This document shows, one piece after another, positions 43,886 through 52,117 of a DNA stretch of 52,117 bases. Position 1 is the first letter of the stretch, and each line of letters begins with the position of its first letter. The DNA is taken from positions 1 through 52,117 of the forward strand of contig JAHHUC010000004.1 in assembly GCA_020024215.1 (NCBI GenBank), in the 5' to 3' direction. The position numbers and the translations under genes are program-made. This DNA comes from Oscillospiraceae bacterium. GTDB taxonomy: Bacteria; Bacillota; Clostridia; Oscillospirales; Ruminococcaceae. The notes under the pieces are model-generated. The model was given only the letters and a program-made list of their open reading frames with translations, was not told where the DNA came from and did not search any database.

Positions 43886-45865
43886 GTGAAAAAGCTTGAA
43901 CTTAAAGATTTTTTGAAATACAAATGCCTTTCAGCTTTGAAGGCCTCGCCATTGAAAAGCAAGGCGGCATTTGCCGTTTCCTGCTGCAATGAGGATGAAA
44001 ATTGCTATTCGTCTTATCTTTATGGGTATATAAAAGGGACAGATCAAATAATAAAAATATCAAATAACGGCAGAGAAAAAACCTTTGCATGGTTAGATGA
44101 TGACACATTGATATATCCATGCAATACCTTGCAAGATTCAGAAAATGGATGTACGGTATATTATTCCTATAATTTCAATACAAAAGAAAATAAATTCTTT
44201 ATGAAAGTGCCTTTGCTTGTTTCCAAAATATTTTGCATCAATAAAAATATATTTGCCATAGTTGCCGATTATGATCTGACATGGCCGGAACCTGAAGATA
44301 TTAGTCAGGAAGAAATTTTTGAATTGATTAAAGCCAAAAAGAAAAGGGATGACAGCTATCTTGCAGCTGATGAGCTGCCCTTTAGATTTGATGGTATGGG
44401 CTTTAGAAATAACAAAAGGTCAAGGCTGTTTCTTTTTGATAAGCAATCTTTGAAAATCAAAGGCATCACCGACAAATTTTCAAATATAGAATTTATTTCT
44501 CAAAAGGGTACAAGGATATTTTTTTCCTCAAGAAGATTTACAAAAGAACATCCCAGAAGATTTGACCTTTCCGGACTTTCTATCTATGACACAGAAACTG
44601 AAATGCTTCATGAATATGCAGACGAAAATAAATATCGTGTAAGATATGTGGGCTTTATGGGTCAGCTGCCTATTTTTATGGGTTCGGAAGGAAAAAGATA
44701 CGGCTATCAGGAAAATCCCTTTTTCTTCTATATTGATGCTGATAAAGGCAAAGAATATGTGTTTGCCCAAAATGAACTCTCAGCTTCTAATGCCGTATCC
44801 ACCGATTCAAGGCTTGGCGGCGGAGATTATGCAGAGGCTGATGAAAAATATCTCTATTTTGTTTCTACAAAAGGAGGAAATGCCAACATAAGGAGAGTAT
44901 CTTTGGAGGGTAATTTTGAAGATGTGACAGATTTTGTCGGTTCTGTGGATTTTATAAGTCTACTTGATGATCAGATTCTTTTTATAGGAATGTTAGATAA
45001 CAAACCTCAGGAATTGTATTCATTTAAAAACGGAAAGCTGAAGGCTCTGACATCTTTTAACAGCTGGGTAAGCGATGAAAGAAGCCTGAGCAAGCCAAGG
45101 GTTTTGAATTATGAGAATGATTCTGTAAGTCAAACCGGTTATGTTATAGAGCCTGTTGATTTTGACAGCTCTAAAAAATATCCCGGAATTCTGTATATTC
45201 ATGGTGGGCATAAGATGGATTTTGGACCTGTGTTTTATCATGAAATGCAGCTTTGGGCAAATGAAGGATATTTTGTATTCTATACCAATCCCAGAGGGTC
45301 TGATGGATATGACAATGACTTTGCAGATATCATTGGAAAGTATGGGTATGATGATTACAGCGATCTTATGAAATTCACAGATGAGGTGCTGTCTGCATAT
45401 CCGCAAATAGATGAGGACAGATTGGGCGTAGGCGGAGGCAGCTATGGCGGATTTATGACAAACTGGATAATAGGCCATACAAATAGATTCAAATGTGCCG
45501 TAAGCCAAAGAAGCATATCAAATTTTATCTCTATGTTCGGAACCGGTGATACAAATTACAGATTTCCAATGTGGGATTTTGAAACCAACCCATGGATGGA
45601 TGTTGGACGATATTGGGAACATTCTCCTTTGAAGTATGCAGATAGGGCAGCTACGCCTACCTTATTCATACATTCAACTGACGATTACAGATGCCCTGTT
45701 TCAGAGGGAATACAGATGTTTACTGCATTAAGATATCATGGAGTTGAAGCAAGGCTGTGTATGTTCAAAGGCGAAGGCCATGAATTGAGCCGCAGCGGAA
45801 AACCTGTCAACAGAGTGAATCGCCTTTTGGAAATAACAGCATGGTGGGATAAATATCTTAAATAA
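43886..45865 (+). CDS. S9-family serine peptidase (acylaminoacyl-peptidase / prolyl oligopeptidase-like)
   Basis: A 659-residue cytoplasmic peptidase: an N-terminal beta-propeller (about 1-400) limiting access to short peptides and a C-terminal alpha/beta hydrolase. The triad is intact: Ser519 in GGGSYGGFMTNW, Asp600 in STDDYRCP and His632 in GEGHEL. S9C members remove acylated or proline-containing N-terminal residues. The start GTG 43886 has AAGGAGG 6 bases upstream; the frame is open to 43778 but overlaps the ATPase gene. No signal peptide, so it acts on imported peptides. Confidence 0.93.
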   Translation: MKKLELKDFLKYKCLSALKASPLKSKAAFAVSCCNEDENCYSSYLYGYIKGTDQIIKISNNGREKTFAWLDDDTLIYPCNTLQDSENGCTVYYSYNFNTKENKFFMKVPLLVSKIFCINKNIFAIVADYDLTWPEPEDISQEEIFELIKAKKKRDDSYLAADELPFRFDGMGFRNNKRSRLFLFDKQSLKIKGITDKFSNIEFISQKGTRIFFSSRRFTKEHPRRFDLSGLSIYDTETEMLHEYADENKYRVRYVGFMGQLPIFMGSEGKRYGYQENPFFFYIDADKGKEYVFAQNELSASNAVSTDSRLGGGDYAEADEKYLYFVSTKGGNANIRRVSLEGNFEDVTDFVGSVDFISLLDDQILFIGMLDNKPQELYSFKNGKLKALTSFNSWVSDERSLSKPRVLNYENDSVSQTGYVIEPVDFDSSKKYPGILYIHGGHKMDFGPVFYHEMQLWANEGYFVFYTNPRGSDGYDNDFADIIGKYGYDDYSDLMKFTDEVLSAYPQIDEDRLGVGGGSYGGFMTNWIIGHTNRFKCAVSQRSISNFISMFGTGDTNYRFPMWDFETNPWMDVGRYWEHSPLKYADRAATPTLFIHSTDDYRCPVSEGIQMFTALRYHGVEARLCMFKGEGHELSRSGKPVNRVNRLLEITAWWDKYLK

Positions 45866-45877
45866 AGGAGGAGCATG

Positions 45878-47341
45878 ATGAAGGGAAAAGAGTGGTTGGA
45901 AGATGTGTATAAGGATATATCATCTCACTATCAAAAACCCAATGATGAGAATGAGCATATACTCAGAATTTTGAAATTGGTTCGTCAGCCCAGCATAGCA
46001 GCAACCGAAGAGGGTATTGAGGAATGTGCAGGGCTTGTTATGGAGCTTCTTACAGAGATAGGCTGTTATGATGTGCACATGGAAAGATATGTCAAAAGCC
46101 CTATTGTGATGGGACGTCTTAAAGCAGATGCAGAGGATGCGCCAACCATCTTTATGTATGGTATGTATGACTGTCAGCCTCCGGAGCCTCTTGAGGAGTG
46201 GACTGTGCCTCCGTTTGAGGGTGTGATCAAAGATTTTCCTCCATATGGTGAAAGTATGATAGCAAGGGGAGTTGCCAACTCCAAAGCACCTTTGGTTTGC
46301 TTTTTGAATTCGGTGGATTCTATAAAGAAAACTTTGGGATATCTTCCTGTAAATATCAACTTTGTGGTTGAAGGAGAAGAGGAGCTTGGAAGCAAAAGCA
46401 TGGTTGGCTGGACACAAGCCCATTTGGAAGAACTTAAGGCATCCGATGGTGTATTTTTGAATGGTACACGCCAGGATGAGGATGGAAGGCCATTTACAAT
46501 ATTAGGGAATAAAGGAATAATCTATATTGATGTGGAGGTTACAGGCGGAAAATGGGGAGGGCCTAAAAATGTAGACCTTCACAGCATGAATGCTGCATGG
46601 ATAGGCAGCCCCGTCTGGAGACTGATCAATGCACTTGCCTCCATGAGAGATGGCGATGATAATATTCTCATTGATGGATTTTATGATGATCTTCAGCCCT
46701 TGAGCGAAGCGGATGAAGCCCTCACTCAGAGAATGATAGATGTATTTGATGAGGATATGTACCTGAATAAGCGCCTTATGGCTGACAGATTTATCAAAAA
46801 TCTTCATGGGGCAGATGCTTTGAGAAATCTTTTATGGAAGCCGACCTTAAATATCGACGGAATATGGGCAGGATATACAGGTCCTGCAACCAAAACCATA
46901 ATACCCCATAAAGCCTTTGCCAAAATAGATGTCAGGCTGGTGCCCCCGATGAAGGCTGAAGATACATTGGAGAGAATAAAAAAGCACCTTGAAAAATATG
47001 GCTTTGATGATGTTAAACTGACAATCAGACAGCAAACACCATGGTCAAAAGACGATCCTGAATGTCTGGCATCCAGAGCCTGCATTGCAGCTATGGACAA
47101 TTCCGGATATGAAAACGGCTCTCCTTGGCCAATTTTTCCGGGAAGCGGACCTGCATACCTGTTTACCGACAAAGCTAAGGTGGCGTATGTATCATATGGA
47201 TTAGGCAAATCCGGAAGAATACATGCTCCTGATGAGTGGATGACAATAAAGGGTATGAAGGAAAATGAAATGTCATGTTCGGCTTTTATTTACTATCTTG
47301 CCAAATTGTCAGAAGAAAGTAAGAAAAAGCAGCATAACTAA
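45878..47341 (+). CDS. M20-family dipeptidase-like protein lacking most metal ligands (copy 2)
   Basis: A 487-residue paralogue of the protein at 38766-40199, alike over its whole length. It shows the same three substitutions (numbered from the ATG at 45875): Met97 in YGMYDCQPPEP for the metal His, Asn135 in RGVANSK for the bridging Asp, and Asn196 in VFLNGTRQDE for a further Asp. FVVEGEEELGS, VDLHSMNAAW and GRIHAPDEWM are kept. ATG codons at 45875 and 45878 share AAAGGAGG; 45878 has the better 6-base spacing. Two copies in one operon keeping the same changes suggest they work as a pair, perhaps as a heterodimer. Confidence 0.85.
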   Translation: MKGKEWLEDVYKDISSHYQKPNDENEHILRILKLVRQPSIAATEEGIEECAGLVMELLTEIGCYDVHMERYVKSPIVMGRLKADAEDAPTIFMYGMYDCQPPEPLEEWTVPPFEGVIKDFPPYGESMIARGVANSKAPLVCFLNSVDSIKKTLGYLPVNINFVVEGEEELGSKSMVGWTQAHLEELKASDGVFLNGTRQDEDGRPFTILGNKGIIYIDVEVTGGKWGGPKNVDLHSMNAAWIGSPVWRLINALASMRDGDDNILIDGFYDDLQPLSEADEALTQRMIDVFDEDMYLNKRLMADRFIKNLHGADALRNLLWKPTLNIDGIWAGYTGPATKTIIPHKAFAKIDVRLVPPMKAEDTLERIKKHLEKYGFDDVKLTIRQQTPWSKDDPECLASRACIAAMDNSGYENGSPWPIFPGSGPAYLFTDKAKVAYVSYGLGKSGRIHAPDEWMTIKGMKENEMSCSAFIYYLAKLSEESKKKQHN

Positions 47342-47365
47342 AAAATTATTATAGGAGGTATTGTT

Positions 47366-48130
47366 ATGATTATTGATTCACACACACATGTCAGGGAAAA
47401 TCAGGGTGAAATTAAGGACTTTTTGAATGCGATGGATGAAAATCACATTGATATGGCGATAGTGCATCCTATTGTTCCGGGAAGCGAAGATTTAGGCTAT
47501 TCGGATAACGCCTTTGTCGGAAGGCTGATAAAGCAGTATCCGGACAGACTTATGGGCTATGCCTGTGTTGTTCCCACAGAAGATAATGCCGGTGATGAGC
47601 TTCGCAAAGCCATTGAGGTATATGGTCTTAAAGGATTAAAATTGCATCCGCCTCTTCAAAACTTTTCCATGGCAGATCCAAGGGTAGGAAAGGTTATAGA
47701 AACCTGTATTGATCTTGACATTCCAATTTTGATTCATACCGGGCCTATATATTCACGATTTGCAAGGCTTGCTTATTCTGATTCGATGATAATTGACGAG
47801 CTGGCAATAAGATATCCTGAGGCAAAATTTATTATAGCTCACGGAAATCCCTTTACATTGGATCCTATAATAGTTGCAAAGCATCCCAATGTATATATGG
47901 ATACAACAGTAGTTTTCTCTCAGTGGGTAAAGCTTTTTCCACAGATTGGCCCTGCTGCTTTTGAATTTATGAGAACAGATGACAGAATCATGTTCGGCAC
48001 AGATGCCAATCCTCTCAGAACATTCAGATTCAAAGATGGACTTGATCCGCTTTTGAGTATGGATATCAGTGAAGCAACAAGGGAAAAGCTGCTTTGCAAA
48101 AATATTAAAAAGCTTTTAAAAATAGATTGA
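47366..48130 (+). CDS. Amidohydrolase-related (TIM-barrel) metal hydrolase
   Basis: A 254-residue protein of the amidohydrolase_2 family (related to decarboxylases and lactonases of the ACMSD/PDC-lactonase group). Metal residues look intact: DSHTHV (HxH at residues 5-7), KLHPP, ILIHTGP, IIAHGNP and the FGTDANP Asp. AGGAGG precedes the ATG. As last gene of module 2 it could act on a ring or carboxyl product from the earlier steps. The chemistry, hydrolysis or decarboxylation, cannot be told from sequence. Confidence 0.87.
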   Translation: MIIDSHTHVRENQGEIKDFLNAMDENHIDMAIVHPIVPGSEDLGYSDNAFVGRLIKQYPDRLMGYACVVPTEDNAGDELRKAIEVYGLKGLKLHPPLQNFSMADPRVGKVIETCIDLDIPILIHTGPIYSRFARLAYSDSMIIDELAIRYPEAKFIIAHGNPFTLDPIIVAKHPNVYMDTTVVFSQWVKLFPQIGPAAFEFMRTDDRIMFGTDANPLRTFRFKDGLDPLLSMDISEATREKLLCKNIKKLLKID

Positions 48131-48139
48131 TTCTTACAT

Positions 48140-48180
48140 AAATCGCCCCATGTTCACATTTGGATATGGGGCGATTTTAC
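48140..48180 (+). terminator. Terminator of the module-2 operon
   Basis: AAATCGCCCCAT pairs with ATGGGGCGATTTT across a 14-base loop, about 10 bases after the stop codon of the amidohydrolase gene. Confidence 0.85.
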
Positions 48181-48660
48181 AAAAAGATGCGGCAAATAAA
48201 TTCTGCCTTTTAAATTTTGTAAAATGCCTATAAAAATTGCAAGGGCATTTTCGTTTTATGCTTTGCAGCATCTATATCCAAATATTATGGTCAGGCAACG
48301 CCTTACTCTAAAAAGTCAGCCCTTTTTTGCTCCAAATCCATATGGATTTGAATATTTATTTTGTGCTAATCAATAGCTAAAAAGCCATAGCCGCATTTAA
48401 AATATATAATTCACCCAATTAAGCCATATACATTCATCATTTTTCTGTTAAGCTTATTAAAAAAATGTTACGCACAGATTAAAATATGCTTCTAAAATAT
48501 AGTGCTGCAAAATGGAACAATTCACATAAGTTGAAAAAATCAATCGGTAATATACACAAAAAGCAAAATAAATACTTGTAAAGTGAGAAGAATATAGAGA
48601 AAATCACAGCTTAGTTAGTAAATCTAGTATATTGTTTCGCCATTATGTTACAAAAATTTG
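48181..48660. other. AT-rich spacer between module 2 and nhaC
   Basis: About 480 bases without a supported gene. A perfect 18-bp palindrome CAAATCCATATGGATTTG lies at 48333-48350 and is the only clear structure. I see no RNA gene, riboswitch pattern or insertion sequence. Confidence 0.5.
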
Positions 48661-48689
48661 TTGCTTTTCACAAATGCCTGTGATATCAT
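48661..48689 (+). promoter_or_regulatory. Probable promoter of nhaC
   Basis: TTGCTT (48661-48666) and TATCAT (48684-48689) with a 17-base spacer, about 85 bases before the nhaC start. Confidence 0.45.
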
Positions 48690-48772
48690 ATATACATCAG
48701 GCTTGGCAAAGCAAATAAATAATATTTTGGCAGAACTGAGCCAGTAATAAAAGGAAAGAGGGTTTTCTAACT

Positions 48773-50323
48773 ATGGCAAAAAAAGAACGCGCAGTAAGGC
48801 TTCCTAACTTCTTTGAAGCTCTGCTGCCAATCATTACTATGGTCGGCTTAATGCTGTATCATTTTTTCGCTGATACGCCCTATGGTGATGCCCATATGCC
48901 CTTGGTGGTGGCTATTATTGTAGCTTGTATCGTCGGCGGCTTCTGCGGGCACAGCTTTTCCGATATGCTTTCAGGTATGCTTGATCGTCTTAACGCTACT
49001 ATGGAAGCCATTTTGATTCTGTGTACTGTTGGTTTGCTGGTTTCCTCCTTCTTGATGTCGGGTACTATTCCCGCGCTTATCTATTATGGTTTGAATCTGC
49101 TCACACCCAAAATGTTCCTGCCCATAGGCTGCATCCTTTGTGCAGTTGTAGGTCTGGCGTGCGGCTCATCTTGGACTGCCACAGCTACAATGGGTATCGC
49201 TATGCTGGGAATCGGAGCCGGCTTGGGAATTCCGGCGCCTATCACAGCAGGAATGATTATCTCCGGAGCATATGTGGGAGATAAATTCTCTCCTTTGTCT
49301 GATACCACAAACCTGGCAGCTGCCGTTTCTGAAACAGGTCTTTTTGACCATGTTACCGCTATGGTGTCCACAACTGCACCCACTTTCATGATTTCTTTGG
49401 TTATTTATACCATAATCGGAATGGTTCAGGGAAATGGTACATACGATCCCACAGTTGCAGTTGAGCTTCAGCAGGCTTTAAAGGAGGGCTTCAACCTCAA
49501 TCCTCTGGTGCTTCTTCCGATTTTAGTGGTTATCGTCGCCTGCCTTTTGCGTCTGCCCGGATTGGTTGGAATCACTGTTTCAGTGTTCACCGGCGTTATT
49601 TTCGCCGTTATATTCCAGCCTCAGAATATAGGCAGCGTGTCTGATGTATTTGATGTTTTACACTATGGCTTTACATTCGAGAGCCAGAACGAGCTGGCTT
49701 CCACTCTTCTTACACGAGGCGGCATGGATCACACCATGTGGACAATAAATCTGGTACTTCTGGCAGTAGCTTACGGCGGTGCTTTGGAGCGCTGCGGCTG
49801 CGTTGAGGCACTTTTTGGAAAGATAAAGGATCATCTCCACTCCGTTGGAAGTCTGGTTACAGCTACATTGCTCACATCCTTGGTATGCGATGCAACAATG
49901 TGCGATCAGTTCCTTGGAATCGGCGTTCCTGCTCCCTTGTATGCTGAAAAGTATGACGAAATGGGCCTTTCCCGCAACATGATGTCCCGTACACTGGAGG
50001 ATGCCGGCACATTGTGGGCTGTTATGTTCCCCTGGACAGGCTGCGGAGCTTATCAGTACAGAACACTGGGCGTACATCCGTTTGCTTATTTCCCCTTCGC
50101 CTTTGTAAATCTGCTCAACCCCATATATGCCGCAATCACAGCCTACGCAAAGCGCAATATATTCTGGGCTGACGGATCTTACACAAATGTATTCGGCAAG
50201 ACAAAAATGGGCAAAATGGCCAAGGGACCTAAGGAAGGTCATGATGTGGCAATGAAGAATCTTGCCTCTCTGCGCGCTTCCGGCAAGGTTCCGTCTGTTG
50301 ATGCTCCTGTTGCAAATAAATAA
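48773..50323 (+). CDS. nhaC: Na+/H+ antiporter NhaC-like
   Basis: A 516-residue integral membrane antiporter of the NhaC family (some members exchange malate/lactate or amino acids). About 11 membrane segments; family regions are GSSWTATATMGIAMLGIG, GAYVGDKFSPLSDTTNLAAA and LVCDATMCDQFLGIGV. GGAAAGAGG lies upstream of the ATG. Codon use is unlike its neighbours: 9 of 11 arginines are CGN, whereas 11 of 13 in the preceding amidohydrolase gene are AGA/AGG. It is also richer in G+C. This suggests recent transfer. It is followed 27 bases later by a small membrane protein. Confidence 0.92.
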   Translation: MAKKERAVRLPNFFEALLPIITMVGLMLYHFFADTPYGDAHMPLVVAIIVACIVGGFCGHSFSDMLSGMLDRLNATMEAILILCTVGLLVSSFLMSGTIPALIYYGLNLLTPKMFLPIGCILCAVVGLACGSSWTATATMGIAMLGIGAGLGIPAPITAGMIISGAYVGDKFSPLSDTTNLAAAVSETGLFDHVTAMVSTTAPTFMISLVIYTIIGMVQGNGTYDPTVAVELQQALKEGFNLNPLVLLPILVVIVACLLRLPGLVGITVSVFTGVIFAVIFQPQNIGSVSDVFDVLHYGFTFESQNELASTLLTRGGMDHTMWTINLVLLAVAYGGALERCGCVEALFGKIKDHLHSVGSLVTATLLTSLVCDATMCDQFLGIGVPAPLYAEKYDEMGLSRNMMSRTLEDAGTLWAVMFPWTGCGAYQYRTLGVHPFAYFPFAFVNLLNPIYAAITAYAKRNIFWADGSYTNVFGKTKMGKMAKGPKEGHDVAMKNLASLRASGKVPSVDAPVANK

Positions 50324-50350
50324 TTTTAGCTTTAGAAAGGAACAGTTGCT

Positions 50351-50851
50351 GTGAGGGTTAATTATCTGCCGTGGGAGGCTGTTTCCGGCCCTGTGTTTCA
50401 TGCTGTCGATCCAAAGCCCAGAAAAAAATGGGTTACGGCAGGAGGCTGGATTTTGTCTGTGGTTCTTATTGCTTCAGGTCTGGCATCAGGCTTTCTTCTA
50501 ATCACGCTTTTCGGAATTTTGTATCTTCTGGCCTTGATTATGAAGAAGGATACAGTAGTGACAAGCCGTGGAGTGGAAACATTTTATCAGATGTATATTA
50601 CAACTCACTACGATATGTGGAAGCTTGGCGAGCTGGGCTATGTTTTATATGAGGATAGGAGCAAGTCAGGTCTTACAGCCCTTCTCTTCAATAGAAATGA
50701 GCGTGTAAAACGTCTGTATTTCAAAAATGAGGACGCTGTGAAAATTGTGGATATGATAAAATCCGATTATCCCACCATACTCACCGGCGAGGCAGAGGAT
50801 TACAGCAGCACTGATATTAAAAGCAAAAGCAGAAAAAGAGCACAATATTGA
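50351..50851 (+). CDS. Small two-helix membrane protein, probable partner of the antiporter
   Basis: A 166-residue protein with two hydrophobic segments (about 31-49 and 50-67) and a soluble C-terminal part (about 75-166) with alternating beta-like segments that could be a PH-like or DUF-type domain. The start is GTG 50351 with AAGGA about 9 bases upstream. It lies 27 bases after nhaC and before a shared terminator, so it is co-transcribed. I do not recognise the family. Confidence 0.65.
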   Translation: MRVNYLPWEAVSGPVFHAVDPKPRKKWVTAGGWILSVVLIASGLASGFLLITLFGILYLLALIMKKDTVVTSRGVETFYQMYITTHYDMWKLGELGYVLYEDRSKSGLTALLFNRNERVKRLYFKNEDAVKIVDMIKSDYPTILTGEAEDYSSTDIKSKSRKRAQY

Positions 50852-50868
50852 TTTAGATAACCCCAAAA

Positions 50869-50907
50869 CAGGCATGGCTTTTTTTAGAAGCCATGCCTGC
50901 CTCTTTT
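50869..50907 (+). terminator. Terminator of the nhaC operon
   Basis: CAGGCATGGCTT (50869-50880) pairs with AAGCCATGCCTG (50888-50899), followed by CCTCTTTTGCT. Confidence 0.7.
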
Positions 50908-50999
50908 GCTTAAAATGATGGGGAAGTGTGTGACGGCTTTGCCGAATTGTATCATGAATGTCCAAAACACAATTTAATATTACGGCAACAGCATTTTCC

Positions 51000-51028
51000 T
51001 TGAACCTTGAGTGATTTAGTAGTATAAT
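51000..51028 (+). promoter_or_regulatory. Sigma-A promoter of map
   Basis: TTGAAC (51000-51005) and TATAAT (51023-51028) with a 17-base spacer, about 75 bases before the start codon. Confidence 0.75.
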
Positions 51029-51103
51029 TGGAAAAGTCAGGTTAGGTATTTCTAACTTAGTTTTGCAGTTTATGCTTCAATAAAGGTAATAGGAGTTGAC
51101 TTA

Positions 51104-51976
51104 ATGGGTAAATTGGGGAGAAATGAACCGTGCTGGTGCAAAAGTGGGAAGAAATATAAGCACTGCCATTATGATTTTGATGAGAAATTGGAAAAATTTC
51201 GGCTTTTGGGGGCTGAAATTCCGCCCAGAAATATAATTAAAAATGAGGAACAAATCAAAAAAATAAAGGAAAGTGCTAAAGTAAATGTTGCGGTTTTGGA
51301 TTATGTGTCAGAGCATATCCGCGCAGGTGTTACGACAGAAGAAATTGACCGCTGGGTTTATAATGAAACTGTGAAGAGGGGGGCAATACCTGCGCCGCTT
51401 GGTTATGCCGGATTTCCCAAAAGTGTCTGCACTTCTATAAATGATGTGGTGTGCCACGGAATACCCAGTGACAGCGTGGTATTGAAAGATGGCGATATCA
51501 TAAATGTGGATTGCTCTACTATATTGGATGGATTTTTTTCAGATTCTTCCAGAATGTTCTGCATAGGCGACGTAGGCAAGGAGAAAAAAAGGCTTGTAGA
51601 AATTACAAAAAAGAGCCTTGATGTAGGTCTTGCCAAGGTAAAGCCTTGGGGATATCTGGGAGATATGGGCCATGCAATTCATCAATTTGCTTTGGAAAAC
51701 GGTTATTCTGTGGTTCGTGATATAGGCGGCCATGGTGTGGGGCTGGAATTTCACGAGGAGCCGTGGGTGAGCTATGTTTCAAAAGAGGGAGAGGAAATGC
51801 TGATGGTTCCCGGAATGATGTTCACCATAGAGCCTATGATAAATATGGGCTCAGATGAGGTATATACTGACGAGCTGGATGGCTGGACTGTTTATACGGC
51901 AGATAAAAAGCCGTCAGCCCAATGGGAAATACAGGTTTTGATAACAGATGACAGCTATGAAATAATTTCTTGGTAA
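51104..51976 (+). CDS. map: Type I methionine aminopeptidase with N-terminal SEC-C zinc motif
   Basis: A 290-residue enzyme that removes the initiator methionine from new proteins. Residues 5-22 form a SEC-C motif like that of SecA (GRNEPCWCKSGKKYKHCH, with C10, C12, C21 and H22), probably a zinc-held ribosome- or protein-binding module. The catalytic pita-bread domain has VCHGIP, INVDCST, DGFFSDSSRMF, GGHGVGLEFHEEP, TIEPMI and EIQVLIT, covering the metal Asp, His and Glu ligands. AGGAG lies 8 bases before the ATG. This long form is usually a second, SEC-C-bearing copy beside a short map in the ribosomal operon. Confidence 0.95.
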   Translation: MGKLGRNEPCWCKSGKKYKHCHYDFDEKLEKFRLLGAEIPPRNIIKNEEQIKKIKESAKVNVAVLDYVSEHIRAGVTTEEIDRWVYNETVKRGAIPAPLGYAGFPKSVCTSINDVVCHGIPSDSVVLKDGDIINVDCSTILDGFFSDSSRMFCIGDVGKEKKRLVEITKKSLDVGLAKVKPWGYLGDMGHAIHQFALENGYSVVRDIGGHGVGLEFHEEPWVSYVSKEGEEMLMVPGMMFTIEPMINMGSDEVYTDELDGWTVYTADKKPSAQWEIQVLITDDSYEIISW

Positions 51977-52019
51977 CAGCTTTGACCGCCGCCGGTGGCG
52001 GACTAAGGTCAAAGCTGTT
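51976..52019. repeat. Strong nested inverted repeat after map
   Basis: AACAGCTTTGACC pairs with GGTCAAAGCTGTT, with a GCCGCC/GGCGG stem inside. It has no T-run, so it is not a textbook terminator, though it starts at the map stop codon. Confidence 0.6.
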
Positions 52020-52023
52020 GGCG

Positions 52024-52082
52024 CAGCTGTCTTTAAATTTTAAGCCAAGCGAGCAGCGGCGTAAAAATTTGGCTGACAGCAA
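52024..52082. repeat. Second structured inverted repeat at the window end
   Basis: GCTGTC near 52025 pairs with GACAGC near 52075, and AGCCAA pairs with TTGGCT inside it. Together with the preceding hairpin it forms a compact structured block, cut or nearly cut by the window edge. Confidence 0.4.
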
Positions 52083-52117
52083 GAGGGGCTATTTAAGGAA
52101 AATTGATATCCTGCATA

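Overview
The window comes from a spore-forming anaerobic member of the Clostridia (Firmicutes). The signs are a spoVT gene, an FprA-type flavodiiron protein, strong AGGAGG ribosome binding sites, AT-rich intergenic DNA, arginine coded mostly by AGA/AGG, and typical clostridial forms of SecA, MATE and RsuA proteins. I cannot fix the family or genus from sequence alone.

Layout. 0.2-8.4 kb is mostly housekeeping: secA, an SH3-tailed amidase, a DUF4830-like protein, a 16S rRNA pseudouridine synthase, a LysR regulator divergent from an orphan F420-ligase-like gene, a YbjQ/UPF0145 protein and a frameshifted gene remnant. 8.5-10.3 kb is a minus-strand carboxyltransferase operon (oadA/pycB-like) whose two downstream genes look like isolated pieces of the other decarboxylase subunits. 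10.6-13.8 kb carries a flavodiiron protein, tRNA-Met and tRNA-Glu, and an ECF sigma factor paired with a membrane protein that ends in a degenerate LytM domain. 14.0-18.7 kb is a complete liv-type branched-chain amino acid ABC transporter. 18.8-23.1 kb has a small membrane protein, a MATE exporter, a beta-CASP metallo-beta-lactamase and spoVT. 23.3-24.0 kb holds a 5'-truncated M20 amidohydrolase.

24.8-48.1 kb is the accessory part: two adjacent uptake-plus-hydrolase modules. Module 1 (24.8-34.0 kb) has two tandem GntR regulators (the second broken at its 5' end), a creatininase-family protein, an oligopeptide-type ABC transporter, a nitrilase-family amidase and an RraA-like protein. Module 2 (34.4-48.1 kb) has a LysR regulator, an AstE/AspA-like protein, a second oligopeptide-type ABC transporter, two paralogous M20-like proteins, an S9 peptidase and a TIM-barrel amidohydrolase. 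It appears to be one transcript of about 12.5 kb from a consensus promoter at 35533-35561. Several of the metal-hydrolase-fold proteins lack residues that normally bind metal. This concerted remodelling, in operons that otherwise look intact, is the strongest candidate here for something undescribed. The likely role is import and stepwise breakdown of small amide- or peptide-like compounds, but the substrate is unknown.

48.7-50.9 kb carries an NhaC antiporter with unusual codon use and a small membrane protein. The window closes with a methionine aminopeptidase that has an N-terminal SEC-C zinc motif, followed by strong inverted repeats.
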